Assembly (NCBI GenBank): GCA_002719955.1
Contig: PBFW01000071.1
Span: 1-64,000 of the forward strand
DNA from: Deltaproteobacteria bacterium
Lineage (GTDB): Bacteria; Myxococcota_A; UBA9160; UBA4427
Direction: 5' to 3'
Length of the DNA: 64,000 nt
The translations under genes were made by a program, and so were the position numbers. How positions within the stretch are numbered: the stretch's first letter is position 1; every line of letters begins with the position of its first letter. Of the stretch, positions 16,298 through 25,131 are shown piece after piece. The notes beneath the pieces were generated by a model, which saw nothing but the letters and a program-made list of their open reading frames with translations, did not search any database and had not been told where the DNA came from.

Positions 16298-18664
16298 CTA
16301 TAAGCCCTTCGGCTTGGTTCCGATCACCTCGTCCACTTCTAGCTGGGCGATCTCTTCCGCGGACAATCCGAGTTCTGAAAGGATTTCGTGGTTGTGCTGT
16401 CCCATGGTCGGGCAGGGCGTTCGGTTCCAACGGTCGACCGTCGCGAACCGGAACGGCGGTCGAACGACCGGATGGATCCCGACGACCGGATGATCGACGT
16501 CTTCGAAGAAGCCGCGCGCGATAAATTGCGGATGCTTGGATTGGATTCGGGCATCCCACACGCCGGCCGCGGGAATCCCGACGGCCAATAACGCGGCGAC
16601 CGTCTCATCGAGCTCGCGGCCAGCGCACCAGCTGGCGAGCGTCTCATCGATCACCTGGTGCTTTCGTCGGCGCCCGGCATGGGTCGCGAACTCTTCGTCC
16701 TCGGCCCAGGTCGGGTTGTCGAGCAGGCGCTTGAGGGCCGCCCATTCCTCGTCGTCACGCACGACCAGGGCGAGCCATTTTTCGTCTCCGGCGCAGGCAT
16801 AGATGTTCTGTGGTGCGCCCTGGGGACCGCGATTGCCGTCGCGATTCAATTCGACGCCGTTCGCCGACCATTCGACCGCGAGCTCGGCGGCCGCATTGAG
16901 CGCGCCTTCGATCATTGTGCATTCGAGGAGATGTCCTCTGCCGCTGTGCTCGCGCTCGGCTAGTGCGACCAGGGTCGCGAAGGCCGCGTGCATGCCGGCG
17001 AGCGGGTCACAGGGGCCGCGTTGGATGCGCGGCTGGTCGTAGTCGTGCCCAGTGATCCAGGCGAGCCCCGACATCTGTTCCATCGTTTGGGCAAAGCCGA
17101 CGTTGTCACGCCAGGGGCCGGATAGGCCGAAGGCCGGCATCCGAACGACGATGCATTTCGGATTGATCTCGTGGATATGCTCCCAATCGAGACCGAAATT
17201 CTCGACCACCCGCGGTGAGAAGTTCTCGATGAAGACGTCGCATTCCTTGATCAGCTCCTTGCAGAGCTCGAGTCCCGTGGGATCCGTGAGGTTGAGGGTC
17301 AGGCCGCGCTTATTCGTGTTGGCGGAGAGTGTGATCGCGCTGCGCTCCCACCATTCGCTCTCGCTGATGAACATGCCCCCCGCCATACGCATGCCATCGG
17401 GGCGTTGGATCGCTTCGACCTTGATCACGTCGGCGCCGAGAGAGGCGAGCATCTGGCAGGCCGAGGGGCCGGCCCACCAGGCCGTCGTGTCGAGGACTCG
17501 GATTCCAGCGAGGGGTAGGTTGGGTTTCGCGGCGGCGGACGGTGTTGTCCCCGCCTTGGGGCGCATGCGGGGCTCGATCGCGTCGGTGTGTTCACCGATC
17601 TCAGGAACGGCCTCGAAGGGACGCGGACCCTCGTTGTCCAGGAGATAGGGCGGGCGCGGCTGCAGAAAACCGCCGGTCGGGTTCTTCTTGAAGACGCCTC
17701 GCTCCTGAAGATGAACGTGATCGAAGACCGTCTTGCCACTGTTGACGGGTGCGACGGGAATTCGCAGGAGAGAGGCGCGTTCGACGACCTCGGCGGTCGT
17801 GTGTTGGGTCGTCCAGGCGCGGACGATCTCGTTCCACTCATCCATCCGGGCCATGCGCGTCTGCATCATCGCCCATTCGGTCTCGGCGAGGAGATCGGGT
17901 CGTTCGATCAGGAGCAAGAAGTCGGTGAATTGTTGATTGGTATTGGTGTTGAACCCGACCCAGCCGTCGAGGGTGGGTTCGATCGAGGGCAATTCGACCG
18001 AGCGCGGACCACCGATCGGCTCGGGTCGCCCATTCAGGTGGTCCATCAGGTCGACGTAGGTGGTCGATCCGATATTCATGACCTCGCAGAGCGAGAAATC
18101 GATGTGTTCGCCTTGCCCGGATTTGCGTGCGCCACGTGTCGCTGCCAGTGCAGCCACCGCCGCGAAGGTGCCACCGATCCATTCGGTCGTTTGACCTCCG
18201 CACATCACGGGTGGCTGACTCTGGAGGCCACGCGTCGAAACCGCGCCGCTATTGGCCTGGATCGTCAGGTCGGCACAGGGCTGACCGGAGAGCGGTCCGT
18301 CGAGCCCATAATCGGAAATCGAGAGCACGACGAGTCCGGGAAATCGCTCCGCGAGCGCACGCCCGTCGAGGTCAGCGTTTCCCGAAGTTTCGATGGCGAG
18401 GTCGGCGCCCGTGAGGAGCGCGTCGACATGCGGATCACCGGGCTCGCCGATGACCGATTTCTTCGAAGTATTGAGGAACTGGAAGAGGGGGCCATCCTTG
18501 CCCTGGAGATCCTGACCGCTCGCGCTCCATCGTCGCAGGCGCTCTCCCTCGGCGGGCTCGACCTTGATGACCTCCGCATGGGCGTCGGCCAGGAGCTTGG
18601 AGGCGTATGCTCCGGCGATGCGGTGACTGAAGTCGACGACGCGCAGCTCGCGCAGTCCTTGCAT
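16298..18664 (-). CDS. Double-length CaiB/BaiF CoA-transferase (two fused domains)
   Basis: The gene encodes 788 aa, twice the family's usual 400. Domain 1 (about 1-385) begins LRELRVVDFSHRIAGAYASKLLADAHAEVIKVEP. Domain 2 (about 412-788) begins again LAGIRVLDTTAWWAGPSACQMLASLGADVIKVEA, with both N-terminal Rossmann signatures intact. A Pro/Ala-rich linker (AGTTPSAAAKPNLP) joins them. Single-domain enzymes form interlocked dimers, so this may be a covalent dimer. A GAGGGA ribosome site precedes the ATG at 18664; a longer frame upstream has none. It would load CoA onto a carboxylic acid for beta-oxidation-like breakdown. It is probably in a unit with, or near, the SnoaL-like gene upstream. Confidence 0.92.
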   Translation of the reverse strand: MQGLRELRVVDFSHRIAGAYASKLLADAHAEVIKVEPAEGERLRRWSASGQDLQGKDGPLFQFLNTSKKSVIGEPGDPHVDALLTGADLAIETSGNADLDGRALAERFPGLVVLSISDYGLDGPLSGQPCADLTIQANSGAVSTRGLQSQPPVMCGGQTTEWIGGTFAAVAALAATRGARKSGQGEHIDFSLCEVMNIGSTTYVDLMDHLNGRPEPIGGPRSVELPSIEPTLDGWVGFNTNTNQQFTDFLLLIERPDLLAETEWAMMQTRMARMDEWNEIVRAWTTQHTTAEVVERASLLRIPVAPVNSGKTVFDHVHLQERGVFKKNPTGGFLQPRPPYLLDNEGPRPFEAVPEIGEHTDAIEPRMRPKAGTTPSAAAKPNLPLAGIRVLDTTAWWAGPSACQMLASLGADVIKVEAIQRPDGMRMAGGMFISESEWWERSAITLSANTNKRGLTLNLTDPTGLELCKELIKECDVFIENFSPRVVENFGLDWEHIHEINPKCIVVRMPAFGLSGPWRDNVGFAQTMEQMSGLAWITGHDYDQPRIQRGPCDPLAGMHAAFATLVALAEREHSGRGHLLECTMIEGALNAAAELAVEWSANGVELNRDGNRGPQGAPQNIYACAGDEKWLALVVRDDEEWAALKRLLDNPTWAEDEEFATHAGRRRKHQVIDETLASWCAGRELDETVAALLAVGIPAAGVWDARIQSKHPQFIARGFFEDVDHPVVGIHPVVRPPFRFATVDRWNRTPCPTMGQHNHEILSELGLSAEEIAQLEVDEVIGTKPKGL

Positions 18665-18859
18665 GGTCTCTCCCTCGATCGTTGTCGCGTTCGCCCGACG
18701 GGCGGTTTGCTCGATTTGATTCGCCGCGAGAGGGGTCTCGGGCATCACGATAATAATAGGGCGAATCAGCGGGCGAAAAAGCGCTCCGGAAAATTCATGG
18801 CCCCGGGGATGCAACCGGCAAGATGCGCGCAGTTGCCCCTGCCAGCATCGAAATGGGAG

Positions 18860-19303
18860 CTAGAAAACGGTCCAGTCCTTTGGCAGATCGGTGGTGGCTG
18901 CGAGCGTGAAGCTCAGGAGCTCGAAACGCCACCCGTCGGGGGTGCGAACCATTTGGTCATCGTAGATGCCGACATGCAGTTTCGCCTGATTCTCGGCGGT
19001 GACCGCCAGTACGGCGTGCCAGCGAGCGGTCGCCCGGTTACCGTCCACCTCGATCAATGGATTGGAGATATGGTGAAAGGCGAAGGGCATGATCGCTTCC
19101 CCCGTCGCCATATACTCGCGGATCCCGGCGTGTCCCTGGCCTCCACCGAAGGCACCGCCGTCCCACGCGCCGTCCTCGGTGAAGAGCGCGAGGACGGCGT
19201 CGGCATCGTGGGGTGTAAAACCCGTCCAGCCGCCGTCGACCGCGTTGGAATAGCGTGCCTTGAGTTTCTCGATCTCATAGACGTCCTCGATCACTGATGC
19301 CAT
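18860..19303 (-). CDS. SnoaL/NTF2-like fold protein
   Basis: The gene encodes 147 aa. The N-terminal helix (VYEIEKLKARYSNAVDGG), the FTEDGAWDG strand, AGIREYM, HHISNPLIEVDGNRATARWHAV and DDQMVRTPDGWRFE make the usual SnoaL_4 pattern with the central conical cavity. These proteins act as small-molecule isomerases, cyclases, hydratases or binding proteins; the exact activity cannot be inferred. A conserved His-His pair (HHISNP) is typical of the dehydrase-like subgroup. The gene lies upstream of the double CoA-transferase on the same strand with a 195-base gap. It is divergent from the molybdopterin oxidoreductase. Confidence 0.8.
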   Translation of the reverse strand: MASVIEDVYEIEKLKARYSNAVDGGWTGFTPHDADAVLALFTEDGAWDGGAFGGGQGHAGIREYMATGEAIMPFAFHHISNPLIEVDGNRATARWHAVLAVTAENQAKLHVGIYDDQMVRTPDGWRFELLSFTLAATTDLPKDWTVF

Positions 19304-19479
19304 GGATTTTCCTCGTGCTGTCCAGGGGCGGATCAGATTAACCCACTGGACGGGGCTGCAAACGGTCCGGTCGGGTGCCCGCGAAGCTCTGTGGCCGGGC
19401 GTAATTTCTGCGGAAGAGCCCCGTCAGATCGTTTATGCTGGTCGGGTCGACACGTCGCGACACCAGGAGCGCCACCTCT

Positions 19480-21699
19480 ATGTCTTCGCCCCCGTCCCAG
19501 TCCACGCCCTCTGAAGTGCGTGATTCTTTCTGCAGATTCTGCCACGCCGCCTGTGCGATCAAGGTCAGCGTGGAGGGGGGGCGTCCGGTCTCGGTGATCG
19601 GGGCGAAGGACAACCCAGTCTATCACGGGTACACCTGCGCGAAGGGCCGCGCGCTCCCAGATCAGCACCTGAATCCACATCGACTGCTGCATACGATGAA
19701 GCGGGGTGCCGATGGCAAGCATCGGCCGATTCCGGTGGAGCAGGCGATGGAGGAGGTCGCTGCCAAGATCTCGCAGATCGTCGAGGAGCATGGGCCGCGT
19801 TCGGTGGCGCTCTATACGGGAACCTACTCCTTCCCCTATCCGGCGAGCGCACCGATGGCGGTCGCCTGGATGACGTCCCTGGGGTCGCCGATGTTCTTTA
19901 CGAGCGCGACGATCGACCAGCCGGGCAAGATGATCGCACCTGCGCTGCACGGAAGGTGGGGGGGGGGACCTTATCATTTCGATGCGGCAGATGTCTGGAT
20001 GCTCGTGGGGGCCAATCCGACGATCGCGAAGTCAATCGGGATTCCCTGCATGAATCCCGCGAAGCGTCTGCATGACGCGCTGAAACGGGGGCTCGAATTG
20101 ATCGTGATCGATCCCCGCCGCAGTGAGACCGCCAAGGTCGCCACTGTCCACTTGCAGCCGAAGCCCGGAGAGGATCCGACGATTCTGGCCGGCATGATCC
20201 GCGTGATCCTGACCGAGAACCTGGCCGATGACGCATTCCTGTCCGCGCATACGCGAGGGTTCGAGGGGCTGCGTGCTGCGGTCGATCCCTTCCGCCTCGA
20301 TTATGTCGAGCGGCGCGCGGGCGTGCCGGGCGCGGAGGTGGAACGTGCGGCCCGGATTTTTGCGGCGCACCGCAACGGGGGTGGGAATGTCGGGACCGGT
20401 CCGAATATGGCGGCGCGGGGCAACCTCAGCGAATACCTCACTCTCGCGCTGAATACCCTGGTGGGGCATTGGCGCCGAGAGGGCGAGCGAGTGCCGAACC
20501 CGGGCGTCTTGATGGCGGCTGGGCGTGCGAAGGCGCAGGCCACCCCCCCCTATCCGGGATGGGGCTTCGGCGAATCGATGCGCGTTCGGAATCTGACCAA
20601 TACTGTGGCCGGCCTGCCGACGGCGGCGCTGGCCGACGAGATACTGCTACCGGGGGAGGGGCAGGTGAAGGCGCTCTTCAGCCTGGGCGGCAATCCGATG
20701 GCCGCGTGGCCCGATCAGCACAAGACCCTGGCCGCGATGAATGCGCTCGAATTGAACGTCTCCCTCGATATCAAGATGTCGGCGACCGCTAGGCTCGCCG
20801 ATTACGTGATCGCACCAAGGCTCTCCCTCGAAGTGCCGGGGATGACGTTGGCGACGGAATCGCTGACGCCCTACGCGATGGGATACGCGGAGCCCTACGC
20901 CCAATACTCGCCGGCCGTGGTGGATCCGCCGGAGGGTTCGGACGTGATCGAGGAGTGGGAGTTCTTCTACGGACTGGCGCAGCGGATGAAGCTTCCCCTC
21001 TCTATATCGGCCGCCTACGAGTGGGGACCGGATACAGAGCGTCCTGCGCGCACTGAGATCGACATGCAGAACAAGCCGTCGAATGATTCGCTCTTCGCGG
21101 CGCTGACCCAGGGGTCGAGGATTTCGCTCGACGAAGTGAAGAAATATCCCGAGGGTCGAATCTTCGAGGATCCCCCCGCTGTGGTGGCAGCGGGCGATCC
21201 CGATTCGAACGCGCGAATGGAGCTGGCGGACCCGAGAATGATTGCGGAACTCGCGGAAGTCGCCGCGGAGCCGATCGAACGAGACACCGAATTCGCCTAT
21301 CGGCTTGTCAGTCGGCGCCTGCCCGACGTGCATAATTCAGCGGGCCGTGATCTTCCGCAGCTGCTTCGGAAATACTCCTACAACCCGGCCTTCATGAATC
21401 CCGTGGATCTCGATCATCTCGGGCTCGCACCGGGGGATGTCGTCGAGATCACGTCGAGTCACGCCTCGATTCTCGGTGTCGTGGAAGCCGAAGAAGCGAT
21501 CCGCATCGGGGTGGTTTCAATGGCACACGCTTTCGGGGACGCCCCCGGTGGTGATCAGGACAAGGATGTCTACACCTTTGGAAGCAATACGGGTCGCCTC
21601 TCGAGCGTGGACCGTGACTTCGATCCCTATAGCGGGATTCCACTGATGAGCGCGATCCCCGTGAATGTCGAGCGGGCGCTCGACTCGGCGCTGGGCTGA
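19480..21699 (+). CDS. Molybdopterin-containing oxidoreductase (DMSO reductase family)
   Basis: The gene encodes 739 aa. A [4Fe-4S] site is visible at C18-x2-C21-x3-C25 and C53 (FCRFCHAACAIKV...YTCAKG). Molybdopterin-binding segments follow (VWMLVGANPTIAKSIG, LIVIDPRRSETAKVA, VKALFSLGGNPMAAWP). The C-terminal dinucleotide-binding domain begins about LVSRRLPDVHNSAGRD. There is no twin-arginine signal, so it is cytoplasmic. The likely reaction is oxygen-atom transfer or hydroxylation, as in the family's formate/acetylene/steroid-type members. No partner FeS or membrane subunit is next to it. The start at 19480 has an AGGAG site. The next gene begins eight bases after its stop. Confidence 0.92.
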   Translation: MSSPPSQSTPSEVRDSFCRFCHAACAIKVSVEGGRPVSVIGAKDNPVYHGYTCAKGRALPDQHLNPHRLLHTMKRGADGKHRPIPVEQAMEEVAAKISQIVEEHGPRSVALYTGTYSFPYPASAPMAVAWMTSLGSPMFFTSATIDQPGKMIAPALHGRWGGGPYHFDAADVWMLVGANPTIAKSIGIPCMNPAKRLHDALKRGLELIVIDPRRSETAKVATVHLQPKPGEDPTILAGMIRVILTENLADDAFLSAHTRGFEGLRAAVDPFRLDYVERRAGVPGAEVERAARIFAAHRNGGGNVGTGPNMAARGNLSEYLTLALNTLVGHWRREGERVPNPGVLMAAGRAKAQATPPYPGWGFGESMRVRNLTNTVAGLPTAALADEILLPGEGQVKALFSLGGNPMAAWPDQHKTLAAMNALELNVSLDIKMSATARLADYVIAPRLSLEVPGMTLATESLTPYAMGYAEPYAQYSPAVVDPPEGSDVIEEWEFFYGLAQRMKLPLSISAAYEWGPDTERPARTEIDMQNKPSNDSLFAALTQGSRISLDEVKKYPEGRIFEDPPAVVAAGDPDSNARMELADPRMIAELAEVAAEPIERDTEFAYRLVSRRLPDVHNSAGRDLPQLLRKYSYNPAFMNPVDLDHLGLAPGDVVEITSSHASILGVVEAEEAIRIGVVSMAHAFGDAPGGDQDKDVYTFGSNTGRLSSVDRDFDPYSGIPLMSAIPVNVERALDSALG

Positions 21700-21707
21700 G
21701 TCCGGCG

Positions 21708-22481
21708 GTGGGGCTGCTCGATCTCTCCGGCCGAAGCGCTCTGGTCGTCGGCGCGGGCATGGGCATCGGTCGCGCGACCGCCCGCATGCTGGGCGCCGCC
21801 GGCGCCCATACGGTCGTGCTCGATCGTCATGGCGATCGTGCGGAGGAGGTCGCCAATGTGATTAGGGAGGCAAGGGGGCGGGCGGAAGTGATCGTTGCGG
21901 ACGTGACCGCATCCTCCGACGTGGTCGAGGTGGTCGATGAGGCCGATCGGCTCTCCGGAGGCATCGATATCCTCGTCAACATCACGGGCTCTGCGACGTG
22001 GATCCCACTGCTCGAGCTCGATGACGCCACCTGGGACCGCGACTTCGCGATCACCCTCGAACAGCACCGCTATGTGAGCCGCGCGGTGACGCGGCGGTGG
22101 GTCGATCGCGGACGTCCGGGTGTCGTCTGCGTCGTCGCTTCGATCTCCGGGCTTTTCGGTTCGTCGATGCATGGCGCCTACGGGGCGGCCAAGGCGGGGT
22201 TGACGAGTTTCGTGCGCAGCGCCGCCGAGGAATGGTGGCCGTTGGGCATCCGCGTGAACGCGGTCGTCCCCGGATCCGTTCGCACACCGCGGATCGAAGC
22301 GACCCTGATGAAGAATGAGAGCCTGGCGCCGCTGCCGGAAGGGATTGCGCGGATGGCGATGCCCGAGGATATTGCAGGGCCGATTGCCTACCTCGTCTCG
22401 GACCTCTCGAAAAAGGTGACCGGGCAGACGATCATCGTCGATGGTGGGACGACGACCCGATTTCCTTACGCCCTGACCTAG
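21708..22481 (+). CDS. Short-chain dehydrogenase/reductase
   Basis: The gene encodes 257 aa from a GTG eight bases after the molybdopterin gene. The Rossmann motif is GAGMGIG, DVNITG replaces NNAG (VNITGSAT), and the catalytic Ser is 13 residues before Y-x-x-x-K (ASISG...AYGAAK). The C-terminal KVTGQTIIVDGG is typical. It oxidises or reduces an alcohol/ketone with NAD(P). A close paralogue follows at 22616, with nearly the same start, length and the shared C-terminus RFPYALT. This marks a tandem duplication. Confidence 0.92.
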   Translation: MGLLDLSGRSALVVGAGMGIGRATARMLGAAGAHTVVLDRHGDRAEEVANVIREARGRAEVIVADVTASSDVVEVVDEADRLSGGIDILVNITGSATWIPLLELDDATWDRDFAITLEQHRYVSRAVTRRWVDRGRPGVVCVVASISGLFGSSMHGAYGAAKAGLTSFVRSAAEEWWPLGIRVNAVVPGSVRTPRIEATLMKNESLAPLPEGIARMAMPEDIAGPIAYLVSDLSKKVTGQTIIVDGGTTTRFPYALT

Positions 22482-22615
22482 GCGGGCGGGGAGGGCCGCC
22501 GCCCTTCGGCTCGGTTGGGCCCGAAATCGAGCGACTCGTGGCGGCGGGTGATCGCACCAGCGGCGCTGCACTAGTATTCGACTGATCTCGGTTCTTCGAA
22601 AAGGATATGCCATTC

Positions 22616-23389
22616 ATGTCGATTCTTGATCTTTCCGGGCGCGGAGCGCTCGTCGTTGGCGGTGGGCAGGGAATGGGCAGGGCGACAGCCCTGCTCCTCG
22701 CGCAGGCGGGGGCGAACGTGGTGATTCTCGATGCCGACCTCGAGCGCGCCGAGAAGGTCGCGTCTGAAATCGAAGCGCTCGGTCGCAAGTCGGGGGCGAT
22801 CGCTGCGGACGTGACCCGGTCCGACGCGGTGGAAAGTGCCGTCGCGGCCGCGGAGCAGGCGAGCGGAGGACTCGACATCGTCGTGAATATCGTCGGCGGC
22901 GCCTCCTGGGCCCCGCTGCTCTCGGTCGACGACGAGACCTGGGAACGCGATTTCGCCGTCAATCTGAGGCATCACCTCTACGTCGGTCGCAGCGCTGCGC
23001 GGAACTGGATCGATCACGATCGTCCGGGAGCCCTGTGCGTCGTGGCTTCGGTTTCGGGGATGTTTTCCTCTGCCCGACACGGCGCCTACGGAGCCGCCAA
23101 AGCGGGTCTTCTCAGCTTCGTTCGGACGGCGGCCGAGGAGTGGTGGCCGCACGGGATTCGCGTGAACGCCGTCGTGCCCGGTGCGGTTCGCACCCCTCGC
23201 ATGGAAGCGGAATGGGCGGCCGGGACGACGCCACGGCCGGCGGATATTCTGCTCGATCGTCTGGCGGATCCCGAAGATATCGGAGGAGCGATCAGCTTCC
23301 TCGTTTCGGATCTCGCGAAGAAGGTGACCGGGCAGTCGATCATCGTCGATGGCGGCTGGACGACCCGGTTTCCATATGCATTGACGTGA
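22616..23389 (+). CDS. Short-chain dehydrogenase/reductase (tandem paralogue)
   Basis: The gene encodes 257 aa. I chose the ATG at 22616 over one nine bases earlier, because it aligns with its neighbour (MSILDLSGR versus MGLLDLSGR) and because the AAGG site lies at the right distance. The motifs are GGGQGMG, VNIVGGA, Ser in ASVSG and AYGAAK. The proteins have equal length and the same ending, FPYALT, so the pair arose by tandem duplication and has since diverged in the substrate loop (residues about 190-210). Together with the molybdopterin oxidoreductase they may carry out successive oxidations of one compound. Confidence 0.92.
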   Translation: MSILDLSGRGALVVGGGQGMGRATALLLAQAGANVVILDADLERAEKVASEIEALGRKSGAIAADVTRSDAVESAVAAAEQASGGLDIVVNIVGGASWAPLLSVDDETWERDFAVNLRHHLYVGRSAARNWIDHDRPGALCVVASVSGMFSSARHGAYGAAKAGLLSFVRTAAEEWWPHGIRVNAVVPGAVRTPRMEAEWAAGTTPRPADILLDRLADPEDIGGAISFLVSDLAKKVTGQSIIVDGGWTTRFPYALT

Positions 23390-24573
23390 GCGCGGTCTGA
23401 GCCTGAGGAAGAGCGCCCGGAATTATTTCCGCGGGGGTCGCGGTTCGACGCGGTGGCCCGGACGAGCGTTTTGTCATGCGCGATTGGAGCGAAAACTCTG
23501 ATCCCGATGGGAAGGCGCCGTCGCGACGGCGCCGGCTTCTGGAATCGTTGAGTCGACCCCAGGAGGGGTGGCGTTTCGCCTCGGCCGCGCGAATGCGACA
23601 TCTGTCTGCTGCCGCTCGGGTTCGGGGAATATCCGAGTCCTTGCGATCGCCGCGTGGTTGCCCCTGGAAGAGAGATGCCCTCGATTGCGTCCTGACGTGG
23701 GGGTCGTGTCGACGACACCAAATTGTGATTGACATCGCGGGATGTCGATATACGTTGGAAGCGTACGTCGCCGCATGGTCGTGGAGGACCGAGGTTCTGC
23801 CCTCATCGACCTTCGACGGTCGGCGTCGCGATGGCCCGGGAAACCTCCGCAGAGGTGCTTTCGAGTGGTCGCGAAATCGACCTCGAGACGACCGAAACAA
23901 CCGCCGTGCAGGTGTGCGTACCCGGCTTGAATCGCCGGTGAAGGGTCCGGGATGGGGGCGGGTCGATCCCGCTTGGGACGATGGTTTCCGCGATCGGGCC
24001 ACACGGTCGGTTGATGTTGATGTTGATGGTGACGTCGGCATTGAATTCGACCGGGTCGGCCGAGTGCTTGAGACACGCCCGGGAGGCGTTCGCCCTCGAC
24101 GGATGATTCGTTGAGGTCAGAACGATCCGATCCAGAACTCCATGCGGGAAGGTCGCGAGCGTTCGACTCAGCCGGTGGGCTTTCGCCCGCAGACCGGTTT
24201 TGCCGATGGTCTTTAGCGGGAAGCCGACGCGCCAGCAGGACGAGTGTGGAGATTCTGCCGACCCCGGGAACCTCTCCAAAGAATGGGCCTAGAAGTTCGA
24301 GGAACGTGGCCTCCCGGCCACCGACTGTCGGTTACGCATGTTGCGGTTCCGCAACCCCCTCATCGATGCGTGGACTCCAGTGACCTCTGTGACCCTCTTC
24401 CGCTCCCCACGAGGAAAAAGGCGGTCGGGTCGCTTCGAATAAGCCCGAAGTGTTCTGTCGGAGGGTCTGTGGAGTCGATCGCCGCCTCGGTCGAGCTTGG
24501 GAAGACGCCCGGGCGAGTTCTCGCTGCGCGCAGCGAGAGAGACGCTCTGGGTGGCGCAGAAGAGGAGACGAAT
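23390..24573. other. Long gene-poor interval
   Basis: Almost 1.2 kb between two same-strand genes has no recognisable gene. Frames are open on both strands but are Arg/Ser/Pro-rich and of low coding quality. A weak, broken match on the minus strand (VPGVGRISTLVLLA near 24244-24290) recalls an IS110-type C-terminus but is not convincing. The interval holds two perfect dyads (listed separately). It could be a decayed gene or a large regulatory region. Confidence 0.35.
23706..23746. promoter_or_regulatory. Two neighbouring perfect dyads
   Basis: GTGTCG-A-CGACAC (23706-23718) and GACATC-GCGG-GATGTC (23731-23746) are perfect inverted repeats 12 bases apart in an otherwise gene-free region. They look like operator half-sites. 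Which protein would bind them is unknown. Confidence 0.35.
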
Positions 24574-25062
24574 ATGGCCATCGCGAAGCGTCTGGAGTGG
24601 TATCTGGAAGAGGCGGGCATCGACTACGAAGTCCTTCCTCATCCGCGTTCTCACTACAGCGCGCAGACCGCGCGCCGATCTCGGGTTCCACTCCATTGTC
24701 TCGCGAAGCCCGTTCTGCTCGAGGATGAATTCGGGTACGTGATGGCGGTCGTTCCCGCCGCCCGCCGCGTCGATATCGAGCTTCTAGGCCATCAGCTCCA
24801 CCGCGAACTCGAACTCGCCACCGAGGCCGAGGTGGACGATCTCTTTCAGGACTGCGAACAGGGGGCGATGCCGGCGCTCGGCACGCCCTATCGGATTCCG
24901 ACCGTCTACGACGATTCGCTATCCGGCCTGTCGGATATCTATTTCGAGGCGGGAGATCACGACGACGTCGTTCATATGAGTGGTGACGCCTTCCTCGAAT
25001 TGCTCTCGGGTTCGCTTCATGGGCGTTTTTCCAAGGCGCTCCGAGGTGTTCCTGAACGTTGA
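24574..25062 (+). CDS. YbaK/EbsC-type aminoacyl-tRNA deacylase domain protein
   Basis: The gene encodes 162 aa covering one YbaK fold. The residues KPVLLEDEFGYVMAVVPAARRVDI (45-68) hold the invariant Lys45, and MPALGTPYRIPTVYDD is the substrate-pocket loop. Family members hydrolyse mischarged aminoacyl-tRNAs (Cys-tRNA-Pro in YbaK). The AGAGGAG ribosome site fixes the start. A second YbaK gene with an extra domain follows 70 bases later on the same strand, so two editing-like proteins are co-transcribed. The actual substrate could be something other than a tRNA. Confidence 0.85.
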   Translation: MAIAKRLEWYLEEAGIDYEVLPHPRSHYSAQTARRSRVPLHCLAKPVLLEDEFGYVMAVVPAARRVDIELLGHQLHRELELATEAEVDDLFQDCEQGAMPALGTPYRIPTVYDDSLSGLSDIYFEAGDHDDVVHMSGDAFLELLSGSLHGRFSKALRGVPER

Positions 25063-25131
25063 GGTTCGCGACCGGAGTCCGTCCTGATCGACGTGTCTTC
25101 GATGCGAGCCTCAGACCAGGAGGAGCGCGCG

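Noticed and set aside
23803-24290. A weak IS110-transposase-like segment on the minus strand
   Set aside because: Only a short VPGVGRISTLVLLA-like stretch, no DEDD catalytic residues and no terminal repeats.
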